DNA of 64,000 bases from Idiomarina aquatica (GCF_003987185.1 NZ_PIPS01000001.1:744001-808000); one strand, 5' to 3'; shown: positions 15,980 through 25,836, counted from the first letter of the stretch. Notes: generated by a model from the sequence alone, not told the origin. Program-made: numbers and translations.

Positions 15980-18205
15980 TTATTGGTGACCGAAGGCACG
16001 AACTTGAATCGCTTCAAGGCGTGACGGTGTGCTGTTGTTTGCAAAGGTTGCTTGTGCTGAACCGCCCAGTGCGCGTCCATCGGCAACCAGGTCGCTGCCG
16101 TTGGTGTCAACCAAGCGAACAGTCCATTCACCACCTGACGCTTCACCATAGAATGCGTTAGCGAGGAACACGCTGTCTTCCAGAATGTACTCACTACACC
16201 AACCATCAGCACCAACATTGATTGCCTGGCGGCCAGTCAGCAGTTGCGTGGTCGTGCCTGCAGGTGACGTCACTTCAACCGCCAGGTCATTACCTGCGGT
16301 AGAAAGACTACAGCCAGCAAAGTCATCGTTCGCTACGGTCAGACGGAACTGTAAACCTTCCAGTACCAGACCAGCCGGCGCTTCAAAGCTGTACGACGCG
16401 CCTTCAGCGTTGTTATCCGGGATCTCAATCGGCGCTTCCGGTGATACGTCCAACCAACCCGTTGAAGCTAATGGCCCCATGCTGCCGGCCGACATTTCTT
16501 TCGCCATCCGCACGGCTTCACCGGCATTAACGCGGCCAAAACCGTACTTAATGTTAAAGTTATAGCCTGCTGCGTTCGTTACCCAGCCCGCATCAGCGAC
16601 AAACTCACCGTCGCCCACCGGTAGAACAACACCGGCATCATCCGCATCAACCTGAGTGGATGTATTCGCCAGAATGTGACGGATTTCACGTGCACTCAAG
16701 TCCGGGTTGGCCGAGCCAATCAGCGCAACAACACCCGACGCGTTAGGCGCCGCAGAAGACGTACCGTTGAACGTCGAGGTGTTATTACAGTTCGGGTTCT
16801 CAGGGTGACCCGGCGCGTTAAACGGATACAAGCCGGCGAAATAGCCAGGGATACCGGTCGAAGCGTCCGTTGAGTCCTGACGCGGGAAGCTTGAATAGCC
16901 GCGTAAACAGGTCGACTGGTCTGTGGTTACCATAGCAGGAGCGGCATAACCATATTCTCCGGCAGGTGCTGAAACAAACACGTTAGAACCGGCGGTAGAA
17001 TAACTGGTGTGGTTACCGTCCGAGTTAACTGCGGCAACGGTGGTCGTAAAGAAGCTGGCATTAGACGGATCAAAGTTACCGTTGAGGCAGCTCAAGCCAA
17101 GGCTGATGGCGCCCGTCGCGTCACAGATATTAGAAAAGTAACCGGCACTACCGGTGTCGTTAAACGAGTTACCCGCTGACTTAACGTTAAGCGCACCCTT
17201 GCCGTCACGTAAGCCCAGCATAACGTATTGTTCGAAAGCTTCATCGGTCGCCGATGAGTACAGGGCAAACGGCACGGAAATTCCGTAGCTTCGGTTATAC
17301 GCGATAACCGGGTCACTCTCTGTAATGCCACTGCCTGGCAGGCCGTGTGACAAACCGGCGTTCAGCATGGTTTGTGTACCCTGGCCTCCTAAATAGTTGA
17401 TACCAAAGACTTTCGCCATTGGTGCCACACCACGGCCACCCTCGTCGTTACCCGCTACAGCCGCGATAAGACCAGCAACCGAGGTACCATGATCACCCAT
17501 TTGAGAGGCGCTGGTTGGGTCCATTTTATTCATGGCGTCCGGAATGACGTTGAGTGATTTATTCGCCGCAATATTAGCTTGTAAATCCGGGTGATTGATT
17601 TCCAGACCCGAATCGATAACACCAACCATCATACCTTGTCCAAACGCGCCTTGAGCATGCGCTTCGACGATATTCATGTCTTCACCAGCCTGGAACACAG
17701 ACTCGTCAAAGAAAAGTTCAAGTGCCAATTCTTCCGAATACCCTAAAACTTCAACCAGGAAGGTCAGGAATTCTTCACTTTGCGCATAGGCTTTTTGCCC
17801 AGTATTGCGCAGGTGCCATTGTTGATAGGTGAGCGGGTCACCGGCAATGCCAGTTACCTGCACCTGTGCCGTTGTCGTTTCCGTGCCATCACTGACAGAA
17901 ATATTAATGGTTGCAGGTTCGGTTGTCAGAGGAACGTAAGAGAAGTGACCACTACCATCGATAGAAACCGTTCCGGGGGTTTCTCCTCCTTCAGAAGCCA
18001 CGACACTTGCTGAAAAAGATAACGAATCATTATTCGCATCGGTAGCGGTCACTTGACCGGTTACGGGGACCCATTGCAGCCCACCGTTTATGTTCTGTGC
18101 GCTCACGTCCGGAGCAAAGTTGGTGTCTCCGTCACCACCACAGGCAGTCAAGCCCAGGAGTACAGCCGCCGACAAGGCCGTCAGCTTAAAGGTATTTCGA
18201 GCCAT
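15980..18205 (-). CDS. Kexin-like S8 serine protease lipoprotein with P-domain
   Basis: A 741-residue exported protease. The signal peptide ends in a lipobox (LGLTACGG, acylated C22), so the mature protein should be membrane anchored. Residues 30-120 resemble a cadherin-like or Ig-like domain. The subtilisin domain carries the full triad: Asp in VIDSGLEINHPDL (D198), His in GDHGTSVAGL (H239) and Ser in NGTSSAAPNASG (S483), with the oxyanion Asn in KSAGNSF (N346). The C-terminal ~150 residues (from SYSFEAPAGLVLEGLQF to the end) fit the proprotein-convertase P-domain. It heads the two-gene unit with the putative chaperone. A dyad at 18323-18345 lies upstream. Substrate unknown. Confidence 0.9.
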   Translation of the reverse strand: MARNTFKLTALSAAVLLGLTACGGDGDTNFAPDVSAQNINGGLQWVPVTGQVTATDANNDSLSFSASVVASEGGETPGTVSIDGSGHFSYVPLTTEPATINISVSDGTETTTAQVQVTGIAGDPLTYQQWHLRNTGQKAYAQSEEFLTFLVEVLGYSEELALELFFDESVFQAGEDMNIVEAHAQGAFGQGMMVGVIDSGLEINHPDLQANIAANKSLNVIPDAMNKMDPTSASQMGDHGTSVAGLIAAVAGNDEGGRGVAPMAKVFGINYLGGQGTQTMLNAGLSHGLPGSGITESDPVIAYNRSYGISVPFALYSSATDEAFEQYVMLGLRDGKGALNVKSAGNSFNDTGSAGYFSNICDATGAISLGLSCLNGNFDPSNASFFTTTVAAVNSDGNHTSYSTAGSNVFVSAPAGEYGYAAPAMVTTDQSTCLRGYSSFPRQDSTDASTGIPGYFAGLYPFNAPGHPENPNCNNTSTFNGTSSAAPNASGVVALIGSANPDLSAREIRHILANTSTQVDADDAGVVLPVGDGEFVADAGWVTNAAGYNFNIKYGFGRVNAGEAVRMAKEMSAGSMGPLASTGWLDVSPEAPIEIPDNNAEGASYSFEAPAGLVLEGLQFRLTVANDDFAGCSLSTAGNDLAVEVTSPAGTTTQLLTGRQAINVGADGWCSEYILEDSVFLANAFYGEASGGEWTVRLVDTNGSDLVADGRALGGSAQATFANNSTPSRLEAIQVRAFGHQ

Positions 18206-18322
18206 AATGCCCTCTTCTTGTTGTTTTTATACTTGCACCAACGGTGCAAGCGATAACGATGTCGCGCCTTTAACGCGGCATCAACATTTCTGAAGACACA
18301 TTCTATTAACTTTTATTAAAAA

Positions 18323-18345
18323 TTTGTAACACGGATTGTTACAAA
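18323..18345. promoter_or_regulatory. Inverted repeats upstream of the protease gene
   Basis: TTTGTAAC-N7-GTTACAAA is a perfect 8-bp dyad about 120 bp before the protease start. Nearby, ACAGGT-TAG-ACCTGT (18384-18398) is a second perfect dyad. Both are candidate operators in the AT-rich 18206-18480 leader, which holds no gene. The hairpin word AGCTTGCGCC-TTT-GGCGCAAG at 18444-18466 recurs at 26941. Confidence 0.4.
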
Positions 18346-18490
18346 GTGTTTCAAGCTCGATGTAAGCGATTACATATAGGCTAACAGGTTAGACCTGTAA
18401 ATTAAAACGCCATTAGTCGCTGCGAATCGACCACTGATCTCGTAGCTTGCGCCTTTGGCGCAAGTCAATCTGCTCAGCGCAACGACTCTT

Positions 18491-18597
18491 TTCACCGCTG
18501 AGGCCGCTGAGTACACGGAGAAAACATCTCTAATGGAAAACCCAATCGGTCAGGTTTTGTGTTTTCCAATAAAAACCTCCGCGCCCTCCGCGGTGAG
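18491..18597. repeat. MITE-like palindromic element, copy 1
   Basis: The ~107-bp element starts TTCACCGCTGAGGCCGCTGA and ends CCGCGCCCTCCGCGGTGAG. The two ends are imperfect inverted repeats, and the inner arms TGGAAAAC/GTTTTCCA match as well, so the whole folds into a long hairpin. Related copies lie at 20228-20325 and 28650-28800, with a left-end fragment at 26973-27000. It has no coding capacity. Confidence 0.85.
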
Positions 18598-18624
18598 CAT
18601 GTCTCAGCGGTAAGCAGGCTGGGT

Positions 18625-20001
18625 TTATGCCATCCGCTCAATCGTCCGCGCATAGTCCGTAACCACTTGCAGCTGCTGCGCAGCCAAATACTTAAAATGG
18701 CTGCTGATAACACCACTCTCTAACACGCTATGCCAGAACTTGACGGCCGCGACTTGCGCGGTTTGCCAGCATATCTTTGGAACATTCGGGTGAAAACGAA
18801 TGTTAAACGGTTCCGAGGGTAAATCTCCTGCCGAGGTTGGCGAGTAATGCATCGGTAGCATGTCATAGATCGGCGCCAGCTCATAAGGTCGCCCACCAGA
18901 ATTGAGCGCTGAAACGTTACCTAAATGCATGTCAGAATTAGCAATAAGTTGACCAAAAGCCCAAGCAACCTTGCACCGGGTCACCGCATTTTCGGTAATA
19001 ACCCCTTGCTGATACAAAACGTCGGCAACATCAGGCCAATGCCCATTAGCCCGCCCGACAAACTCTAAGTCCAAACTCGCAAACGATATAACCCCGACGC
19101 GCCCACCCTGCCCAGTACGATCAAACCGCGGAGAGGCAAGCAACGTTCGTCCATCAACATTGAACGCGCGATTGTGAGCAGCAACATCGGCGATGACGGT
19201 ATTCAGTGCAGCCGCCGCGAGTGCTTCTGCATTAAGTAAATCCGCCCACCGATTAGCGACGGAATCAAGCTCCGTTTGCATCACCCGACCAGAGAATTTA
19301 ACGATACATTCACCCTCATCGAGGGTTGCAACAAACTTAGGCTGCTCACCTTTAGCCGATGAATCAAAATGCTCACCACGCGCTATAGCATCCGCCTTGA
19401 TGGCCGCTTGCTCATCGCTAACGGCCATATCTTGTGGCCTCTCTAGCCACCGGGAATAGGCCACATCACCGACCAAGAGATTACCAACATGGTCCTGCGG
19501 AAACTTCGCCAGCACCGCCAGCGTCGTATCTTCCGACCATTTACTGGGGTCAGCATCCAATAACTCGCCTTGACTCCGCAACTGATTGGCAAAAGAGCGT
19601 CCTAGAAACCCCTGTGGTCTCATGTCGGACAACCACCACGGCAAAGACTGATAGAACTTCCACTCCGACAGTACCTTACCGCTAGCATCATTCGATCGAA
19701 AATATTCCACCAAGTAACTGTCATCAGGATGAACGATATTGAGCAAAGCCATTTTCTCCGCTTTGCCGCTAGCATCAACCCGGTAAACTGGCAATACAGA
19801 ATGCCCCGGGAGCATCGGTAAGCTGCGCCGCAGACCCCAACGCGTCGCACGCCCCTCGCCGGCTTTAAGTACTTGTGAACCCAAACGACCCAGCCGCCGC
19901 GACACCGTTGTTGCATCAACACCCAAAATACGAGCAATCTGAGCCGCCGACATTGGCCCAGACGTTAATGTTAATACTATGTTTTTATCAAGTTCAGACA
20001 T
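18625..20001 (-). CDS. yjjJ: HipA-family serine/threonine kinase, YjjJ-like
   Basis: A 458-residue HipA-type protein kinase without a separate HipB antitoxin beside it. The N-terminus (about 10-58) is a winged-helix-like DNA-binding segment, SAAQIARILGVDATTVSRRL. Kinase landmarks are GEQPKF (218-223), the ATP-binding lysine in CIVKFS (K235), the catalytic loop NSDMHLGN (355-362) and the metal-binding YD at 379-380. The architecture and length match E. coli YjjJ (HipH), in which the DNA-binding part is fused to the kinase. HipA kinases phosphorylate cytoplasmic targets such as aminoacyl-tRNA synthetases and slow growth; the target here is unknown. Direct copies of a MITE-like element flank the gene. 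Confidence 0.85.
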   Translation of the reverse strand: MSELDKNIVLTLTSGPMSAAQIARILGVDATTVSRRLGRLGSQVLKAGEGRATRWGLRRSLPMLPGHSVLPVYRVDASGKAEKMALLNIVHPDDSYLVEYFRSNDASGKVLSEWKFYQSLPWWLSDMRPQGFLGRSFANQLRSQGELLDADPSKWSEDTTLAVLAKFPQDHVGNLLVGDVAYSRWLERPQDMAVSDEQAAIKADAIARGEHFDSSAKGEQPKFVATLDEGECIVKFSGRVMQTELDSVANRWADLLNAEALAAAALNTVIADVAAHNRAFNVDGRTLLASPRFDRTGQGGRVGVISFASLDLEFVGRANGHWPDVADVLYQQGVITENAVTRCKVAWAFGQLIANSDMHLGNVSALNSGGRPYELAPIYDMLPMHYSPTSAGDLPSEPFNIRFHPNVPKICWQTAQVAAVKFWHSVLESGVISSHFKYLAAQQLQVVTDYARTIERMA

Positions 20002-20042
20002 TGGTTGAATAGCTCAGGGTAGCGCTCGTAAAACACGAAATT

Positions 20043-20093
20043 TGCATCGAAAATGCATGGATGATTTTTATATATAACTCATTGTTATATATA
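20043..20093. promoter_or_regulatory. Dyad-rich AT block upstream of the hipA-like gene (putative operator)
   Basis: TATATATAAC-TCATT-GTTATATATA (20069-20093) is a perfect 10-bp inverted repeat with a 5-bp spacer, 68 bp before the kinase start. TGCAT-N5-ATGCA (20043-20057) is a second dyad, and two further ATGCA words occur near 20120-20137. HipA-type modules commonly autorepress through their DNA-binding part, so this is a plausible operator. The interval 20002-20390 otherwise holds only the second MITE copy. Confidence 0.5.
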
Positions 20094-20227
20094 TTTTTTG
20101 CTATTAAAACTCATGTTTTATGCAGGCTTTTATGCATTGATAATTAATAAGCGTTTAGATGTTATAGCAGATGCCGGTTAATTTGTCATCAAACAGTCAA
20201 CCGCTTACTCCACGCCACAAAAACTTT

Positions 20228-20325
20228 TTCACCGCTGAGGCCACAGAGTACGCGGAGAAAACATTTCTAATGGAAAACCCAATGAGTCAGAGTTTGTGTT
20301 TTCCAATAAAAACCTCTGCGCCCTC
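20228..20325. repeat. MITE-like palindromic element, copy 2
   Basis: Same orientation as copy 1 and closely similar through TTCACCGCTGAGGCC, GCGGAGAAAACAT, TAATGGAAAACCCAAT and GTTTTCCAATAAAAACCTC. The right terminus is truncated (ends TGCGCCCTC). With copy 1 it brackets the hipA-like gene as a direct repeat pair. Confidence 0.82.
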
Positions 20326-20390
20326 AAATTGTTGCAAATGGGAATAGTTCGCATTATGATCCAGCCAAAATTGAATGACCGGAGCTTTAC

Positions 20391-23183
20391 ATGCGAACTT
20401 TCAAATATTCTTTCATAACTACAGCCCTTCTCACACTCAGCGCCTGCGGGGGCGGCAGTGACGGCGACAACATCCGCACGGAACAAATCAGCGCCAGCCT
20501 GGCCGAAGACACGCAGTGGCAAAGCGACACTCTGTTTACCAGCACCGCCATCGTCATCAGTGACGCCAGCAACGGCAGTATCAGTGTCTCCGACCAACGT
20601 GTCACCTACACCCCAGACGAGAATTATAACGGCAGCGATAGCGCCACCGTCGAAGCCGGTGACACCCGTTACCAGCTCAGCTTTACCGTCACCCCCGTTA
20701 ATGACGCTCCAGAAGTCACCAGCACCCGCATCAGCCTTATCGATGAGCAGACCTACCGCGGTGAACTGCAAGTCACTGATGTCGACGGCGACGACGTTTC
20801 GCTCAGCGTTGCAACTCAACCTGAAAAAGGCACCATCGCGCTTGGCAGTGACGGCGTGTTTGACTATACCCTCGACGAACTCAGCCTACCCGCCGAAAAC
20901 TTTGTAGTCAGCGCCAGCGACGGCACCGTCAGCGTCGACGTTACCGTCGATTTGATCCCGGCCTACAGCAGCAACAGCGAGAAAGCCGCGTACTATTATC
21001 GCTCTGCGCAATCGCACCTCAACGCCGCGGAACAGCGTTTGACGCAACTCAGCGACGACGTTATCGCCCAGCCGGCGCTCATCGCTTTGGCCAGCGGCTA
21101 CCAGCAGGGAGCACTGGCAACTCAGGCGAATGACATTATCAACAACCGTATCAACTCACAGCAGGGTAAAGCCGAAGCGTTCCGCACCCTGGCTCTGACC
21201 CACGATCGCTTTAACCAAACCGATCAGGCACGGCAACGACGCCTCAGCAGTTTTGAGCAATACCAAAGTTACATCGCTGACAACGGCATCAATAACCTGC
21301 GCCCGGCCGACAGCCAATTTCTGCTCGGCCTGATCAACGACTTCAACGACGCCAATGACAGCGGCGGCGCGGCTCCCATCATTGCGTTTCTTGACACCCT
21401 GGCAACTGAGCTTGGTGGCATCGATAACGAGTACAGCACCGAGTTCGGCTTTATCGTCACCAGCTACCGCAACAACGCCGCGGCACTGATCCAACGCTAT
21501 GTCGACGATCGCAGCCAGGCTAACTTTGATGCCGCCCTCGCGGCCGCTGAGAACGTCTCGCGATTGGTACGCCAAACTGGTTATCAGATCCAACGAAACG
21601 GCGATAACGCCGGTGAAATCAAATACCAACTCGCGCCGCTGTATGGTAGCTTCGCGCTGGATTACTTTCTTACTCTTGGCGAGTTCGAAGCCGCCAAGGA
21701 GATGCTGGCATGGACGCTCTCCTATTACACCGACGCCGATTACGACCCGGATTACAGCTACCCGGCCAAACCTAACGCAGACGTAACACTGCAGGAGTAC
21801 GACTTCCCGCTGGTGCAGGCCGCGCGCTACTTCGCGTTACTGTATCCCGAACTGGAAAACCTGCCGCTGGCACTGATCCCCGCTGACAGCCGCAGTAAGG
21901 CTCGCGCTGAGGATAACGTGAACGAAGCCCGGGCGTTGGCCACCATTCTTAACGGTGACGGCAGCAACGCCGACATCGAGCAGGCCATCGCGCTGATTGA
22001 ACAAGCCTACCCCGACGATCTGCGCGGGCGTCAGGAAGCGTTTTCCGGCCGTACCGCGAATTCACCTTATACCGGTGGTTTGTTGGCACAAATGAACTAT
22101 CAGCAGGCGGCCGCGGCCATGCTCGAAGCCGGCATTACGCTGATGCAAAGCGACGCGTATCTGACGGAACAAACCTCGCGCCTGTACACCACCAGTACCC
22201 GCGGCTGTCTTAAATACCTGCAGTACGCAGCCAACCTGAGCCTCGATGACAGCACAGCAGCGGATCTGAACGCCACCATCATCAACGCCTGCAACACCAT
22301 CGCCGACAAGCTGTTTGGTCAACCCGACGGGGTCATCATCACCGCTGCTGATCAAATTGAAGCGTACATCGATATCGCCGACCTGTATCAATTTGTCGGC
22401 GATAGCGAAGGGCAATTAGCGCAGTTAGATCGTGCACAACAGGCACTGCAGCAATTACCGACGGAAACCGATGACCAATGGCAAACGCTGGAGCCGCTGA
22501 CGCTGCGCCTAGCTCGTGCTTATGGTTCTGCGGCCGCGTTCGAGCCAATGCTGGCGTTACTGGAACCATTGCAACAGCGCTGGAGCGACAGCGAGCACCC
22601 CGCTTATCCACAACTCAGCGAGAGCGCCGTCAATACCTTAGCCGCTCACCTTAGCGTGATCGCCGCGGTAGACGGTAACGACGAAACCGTATTCGAGCGG
22701 CCGTCACTGATTGAACAGGTGCGCGCGGCCGTCGGCGTCGAGCTGGAAGCTTCAGTCTATCAGCAGCTACTAACTCGTTTTGACGCGCTGACCACCGCCC
22801 TCAGTGATGAACTGATTGACCGCTTCGAACAGTTACCGGCGGCTGCACAGGTCAGCACGGCCGAGGACGTCATCACGGCACTCAGTGCACAGCGTCGTTA
22901 CGCGGACGCTGAGCGTCTCGCGCAACTGAGCAGCTTCGGTGCCGCCGAAGTCGAGCAACTGTTGGCAACCGTCAGCCTGCAACAAGCACAACAGGATGAC
23001 TTCCCAGCAACCGCAGTTGCCAGCGTCGACACCGACCAGGATGGTTTGGCCAACTTCTTCGCCGAACAAGCTACGGACGAAGCCATCGAAGCCAGTGGCA
23101 TCAGCGCCGATAACGATGCTGATAACGACGGCATTGTCGACGAGGATGACCCGGCACCGCTAAGCGCCGACGACGGAGTCTGA
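20391..23183 (+). CDS. Large surface lipoprotein with cadherin-like, helical-repeat and calcium-type C-terminal segments
   Basis: A 930-residue protein of unknown function. The start ATG follows GGAG. The signal peptide ends in a lipobox (LLTLSACGGG, C19). Residues about 25-200 contain two cadherin/VCBS-like beta domains (YTPDENYNGSDSATV, TVTPVNDAPEVTS, VTDVDGDDVSLSV). Residues 205-880 are alanine-, glutamine- and leucine-rich helices that look like TPR-type repeats. The last ~50 residues (DTDQDGLANFF, DNDADNDGIVDEDDPAP) are thrombospondin type-3-like calcium-binding repeats. It is the first gene of a unit with a TonB receptor (1 bp gap) and a di-haem protein. It may capture the ligand for the receptor or be a substrate of the haem enzyme; both are inference. 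Confidence 0.75.
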   Translation: MRTFKYSFITTALLTLSACGGGSDGDNIRTEQISASLAEDTQWQSDTLFTSTAIVISDASNGSISVSDQRVTYTPDENYNGSDSATVEAGDTRYQLSFTVTPVNDAPEVTSTRISLIDEQTYRGELQVTDVDGDDVSLSVATQPEKGTIALGSDGVFDYTLDELSLPAENFVVSASDGTVSVDVTVDLIPAYSSNSEKAAYYYRSAQSHLNAAEQRLTQLSDDVIAQPALIALASGYQQGALATQANDIINNRINSQQGKAEAFRTLALTHDRFNQTDQARQRRLSSFEQYQSYIADNGINNLRPADSQFLLGLINDFNDANDSGGAAPIIAFLDTLATELGGIDNEYSTEFGFIVTSYRNNAAALIQRYVDDRSQANFDAALAAAENVSRLVRQTGYQIQRNGDNAGEIKYQLAPLYGSFALDYFLTLGEFEAAKEMLAWTLSYYTDADYDPDYSYPAKPNADVTLQEYDFPLVQAARYFALLYPELENLPLALIPADSRSKARAEDNVNEARALATILNGDGSNADIEQAIALIEQAYPDDLRGRQEAFSGRTANSPYTGGLLAQMNYQQAAAAMLEAGITLMQSDAYLTEQTSRLYTTSTRGCLKYLQYAANLSLDDSTAADLNATIINACNTIADKLFGQPDGVIITAADQIEAYIDIADLYQFVGDSEGQLAQLDRAQQALQQLPTETDDQWQTLEPLTLRLARAYGSAAAFEPMLALLEPLQQRWSDSEHPAYPQLSESAVNTLAAHLSVIAAVDGNDETVFERPSLIEQVRAAVGVELEASVYQQLLTRFDALTTALSDELIDRFEQLPAAAQVSTAEDVITALSAQRRYADAERLAQLSSFGAAEVEQLLATVSLQQAQQDDFPATAVASVDTDQDGLANFFAEQATDEAIEASGISADNDADNDGIVDEDDPAPLSADDGV

Positions 23184-23184
23184 T

Positions 23185-25836
23185 ATGCGTAGCTTATCGC
23201 TGTTCGCCACCTTAACGTTAACATTAGCGGCCGCACTGAGTTTCGGTGCGGCCGCCGAGACCGACACCGATGCGAACGAACAACCTGACGCTAACGTCGA
23301 CGTCGATGAGCGCATCGAAGTACTGGGCTATCGCTGGTTTCCGGAAACCCTCTCGCTCAGCGGCCGCTATGATTTAAGCCGCGAGTTTCTGACGTTTCGC
23401 AACCAGGGCAACGGTAACATCACCGATATGCTGACGTTCCTACCCGGCGTGCAAGTGTCAGAAGAGGCCTACAACATCGATCTGCAGCAGGAAATCCGCA
23501 GTCAGTTGATTTCGATTTCCGGCGCCCAACCCTGGCAGACCGGCTTTTATTTTGACGGTCTGGCCAACAATTCACGCATCGACCCGGCAGCCGCATCGCG
23601 TTCCACAGCATCCGTGAATGACGTACAGGGACACCCGCAGAACCAGTTTATTAACCAAGAACTTGTGCAACAAGTGACGGTGTTTGACAGCAATATCCCG
23701 GCCTCCTACGGCGGTTTCAGCGGCGGCGTGGTCGATGTTCAGGCGCGTCAGCTGAGCGATTTTAAGGAACCCAGCGTCAGTCTGCGCTACCGCCGCTCGC
23801 TCAGCGATTGGAATGAATACCGGTACTACGACTTGCGTGGCACGCTGTCCGACGACCAACTGCAACAACAGGCCGAACGGGAGGATGACATTGAGATCCC
23901 CGACTTCGCCAAACAGACACTAGGTCTCAGCGTCGCATTACCGCTAAACGACGAACACGCACTGTTTGCCTCGGTGAATCAGACCACCTCCACCATTGGT
24001 GAAATTTCGTTGTTCGAACCAGTGCAAACCGAGCGCCGTTCACTCTCCAGCCTTCTTAAGTACAGCTATACCCCTGGCGCTGAGGCACTGTTCGATCGGA
24101 TCAGCGTCAGCGCGTCCTATTCCCCTTATCAGGGCGACTATGTATTAACGGACGTCAAAGATTCCCGCTATACCCAGGACGGTGGTGGCCACCAACTCAG
24201 CATCAGCGCCGAAAAACAATGGCAACGCTGGCAAGGCACCGCCCGACTGGGCTATTCGTTCAGTGAAAACAGCCGGCAGGCGCCCAATTATTACCGCCCC
24301 TGGTTCCGCGCAGCGGGCAAAGACTGGGGCACTTTTGTCGGTGATAAAGCCTTAAGCATCGAAGGCGGCTACGGCGATTTGGATAAAACCCAGCAGGATC
24401 TCAGCGCCCGCATCAACCTTAACCGTGATGCCTTTGACATCGGCGCGGCCAGCCACGAACTCAGCCTTGGCGCCAGCGCTAACCTGCTGACCATCGAGCG
24501 TAATCGTAGCAGTACCGCCGTGATCTATAACGCACCGTTCCGTGACGCCAACATCGACTGTAACGGCCAAACGCTGGACTGTGTTGAGCAGCAACTGGCG
24601 ATGCCACTCGAGCAACTGGCGGCTCAGCTGGGCGGCAACATCGACTTATCCAACCCTGAGCATCTGCAGGCATACCAGGACAATCTGCTGCAACGCGGTC
24701 AGTTCTTCCGCTATCGTCGCGTCTACCCAATCGAGAACATCGAAGTGACCATGAACGAGTTCAGCGTCTACGCCGATGACCAAATCCGCTGGCACGATTG
24801 GGATCTGCGCCTCGGACTGCGAGCCGATTACAACGATTTTCTCGCCAATATCGATGTCGCACCGCGGCTGCAACTGGGTTATCAACCGGTTGCAGGAACC
24901 CGTTTAATTGCCGGCGCTAACCGCTATTACTCGGCCAACCTGGTCACTTACAAACTGCGTGAAGCGCGGCGCCCTTATCTGACTCAGTTTCGTCCCATCA
25001 GCCAGGGACAAGTTGGCAACTGGGCAACCTCAGCACAGGCAGAACGGTTTCGCTATCAGTTTGAGGACGTCAGTACCCCCTACAACGACGAACTCAGCCT
25101 GGCCTTGAAGCAACGATTGTTCGGTGGAGTGCTGTCGGTTAAAGGGGTAAAACGCTGGCAACGCGAGCAACTGGCTCGCGGCAGCACGCAACAGCAGGAC
25201 GGCATCACCTACATAACCGCAACTAATGCCGGCAGCGGCGAGTACCAACGGTTGACGCTGTCGTATCAGTATCGATGGAATGAACATGAGTTCTGGCTGC
25301 ACACCAGTCACAGCGAAAACCTCAGTTCCAGTTCGTCCTATGACCGCTCGGTGGACTCGGTGCCTGAAGATGAAATTGTGGCGTATCTCAGTGCCACGGG
25401 TAATGGCCGTTATCAGCTCATCAGTTTGGATGATCTGAACCGTTTAAACGAGGATTTCAGTCGACCGCTGGTGGCGAGTCTGTCGGTGCACAGTCAGTGG
25501 AGCGATGCGCTGAGAAGCTCGCTAACAGTGAGTTATCAGGGCGACTACACACGTGCGGTGGACACCGGCAGTTGGTATTTTGCTGAGCGTGATCAGCTCT
25601 GTACGCAGTGCGAGGACGTTGAACTGGCATACCCGGTGTATCAGGACGCGGAACGCCCGGCTCGTACCATGGTCAGTGCCAATGTGCAGTATCAGCTGGA
25701 GCTAATGGCGCGGCCGCTGACCCTGAGTGTGGAAATTGACAATGTGCTCAATCAGCGCACCTATTCCGTCGCCGAAGGTCAGCAAGGGCTGGAAAGCGGC
25801 CGTAGTTTCTGGTTGGGGGCGGAATACCGATGGTAA
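23185..25836 (+). CDS. TonB-dependent receptor-like outer-membrane protein
   Basis: An 883-residue outer-membrane receptor. The signal peptide is MRSLSLFATLTLTLAAALSFGAAAE, with the ribosome site GGAG inside the end of the preceding gene. A plug-like region includes ERIEVLGYRWFPETLSLSG, MLTFLPGVQVSEEAY, SISGAQPWQTGFYFDGLANN and SYGGFSGGVVDVQAR. The remainder is barrel-like with many alternating aromatic strands and ends in LGAEYRW. The plug lacks the usual 'LRG' core and the fit is to receptors acting with a surface lipoprotein partner. Tight coupling to both neighbours (1 bp gap upstream, 7-bp overlap downstream) argues for one uptake or maturation system. Ligand unknown. Confidence 0.82.
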   Translation: MRSLSLFATLTLTLAAALSFGAAAETDTDANEQPDANVDVDERIEVLGYRWFPETLSLSGRYDLSREFLTFRNQGNGNITDMLTFLPGVQVSEEAYNIDLQQEIRSQLISISGAQPWQTGFYFDGLANNSRIDPAAASRSTASVNDVQGHPQNQFINQELVQQVTVFDSNIPASYGGFSGGVVDVQARQLSDFKEPSVSLRYRRSLSDWNEYRYYDLRGTLSDDQLQQQAEREDDIEIPDFAKQTLGLSVALPLNDEHALFASVNQTTSTIGEISLFEPVQTERRSLSSLLKYSYTPGAEALFDRISVSASYSPYQGDYVLTDVKDSRYTQDGGGHQLSISAEKQWQRWQGTARLGYSFSENSRQAPNYYRPWFRAAGKDWGTFVGDKALSIEGGYGDLDKTQQDLSARINLNRDAFDIGAASHELSLGASANLLTIERNRSSTAVIYNAPFRDANIDCNGQTLDCVEQQLAMPLEQLAAQLGGNIDLSNPEHLQAYQDNLLQRGQFFRYRRVYPIENIEVTMNEFSVYADDQIRWHDWDLRLGLRADYNDFLANIDVAPRLQLGYQPVAGTRLIAGANRYYSANLVTYKLREARRPYLTQFRPISQGQVGNWATSAQAERFRYQFEDVSTPYNDELSLALKQRLFGGVLSVKGVKRWQREQLARGSTQQQDGITYITATNAGSGEYQRLTLSYQYRWNEHEFWLHTSHSENLSSSSSYDRSVDSVPEDEIVAYLSATGNGRYQLISLDDLNRLNEDFSRPLVASLSVHSQWSDALRSSLTVSYQGDYTRAVDTGSWYFAERDQLCTQCEDVELAYPVYQDAERPARTMVSANVQYQLELMARPLTLSVEIDNVLNQRTYSVAEGQQGLESGRSFWLGAEYRW

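Noticed and set aside
20391-23183. S-layer or adhesin assignment of the large lipoprotein
   Set aside because: Cadherin-like and calcium-type motifs alone are not specific, and the operon with a receptor and di-haem enzyme points elsewhere.
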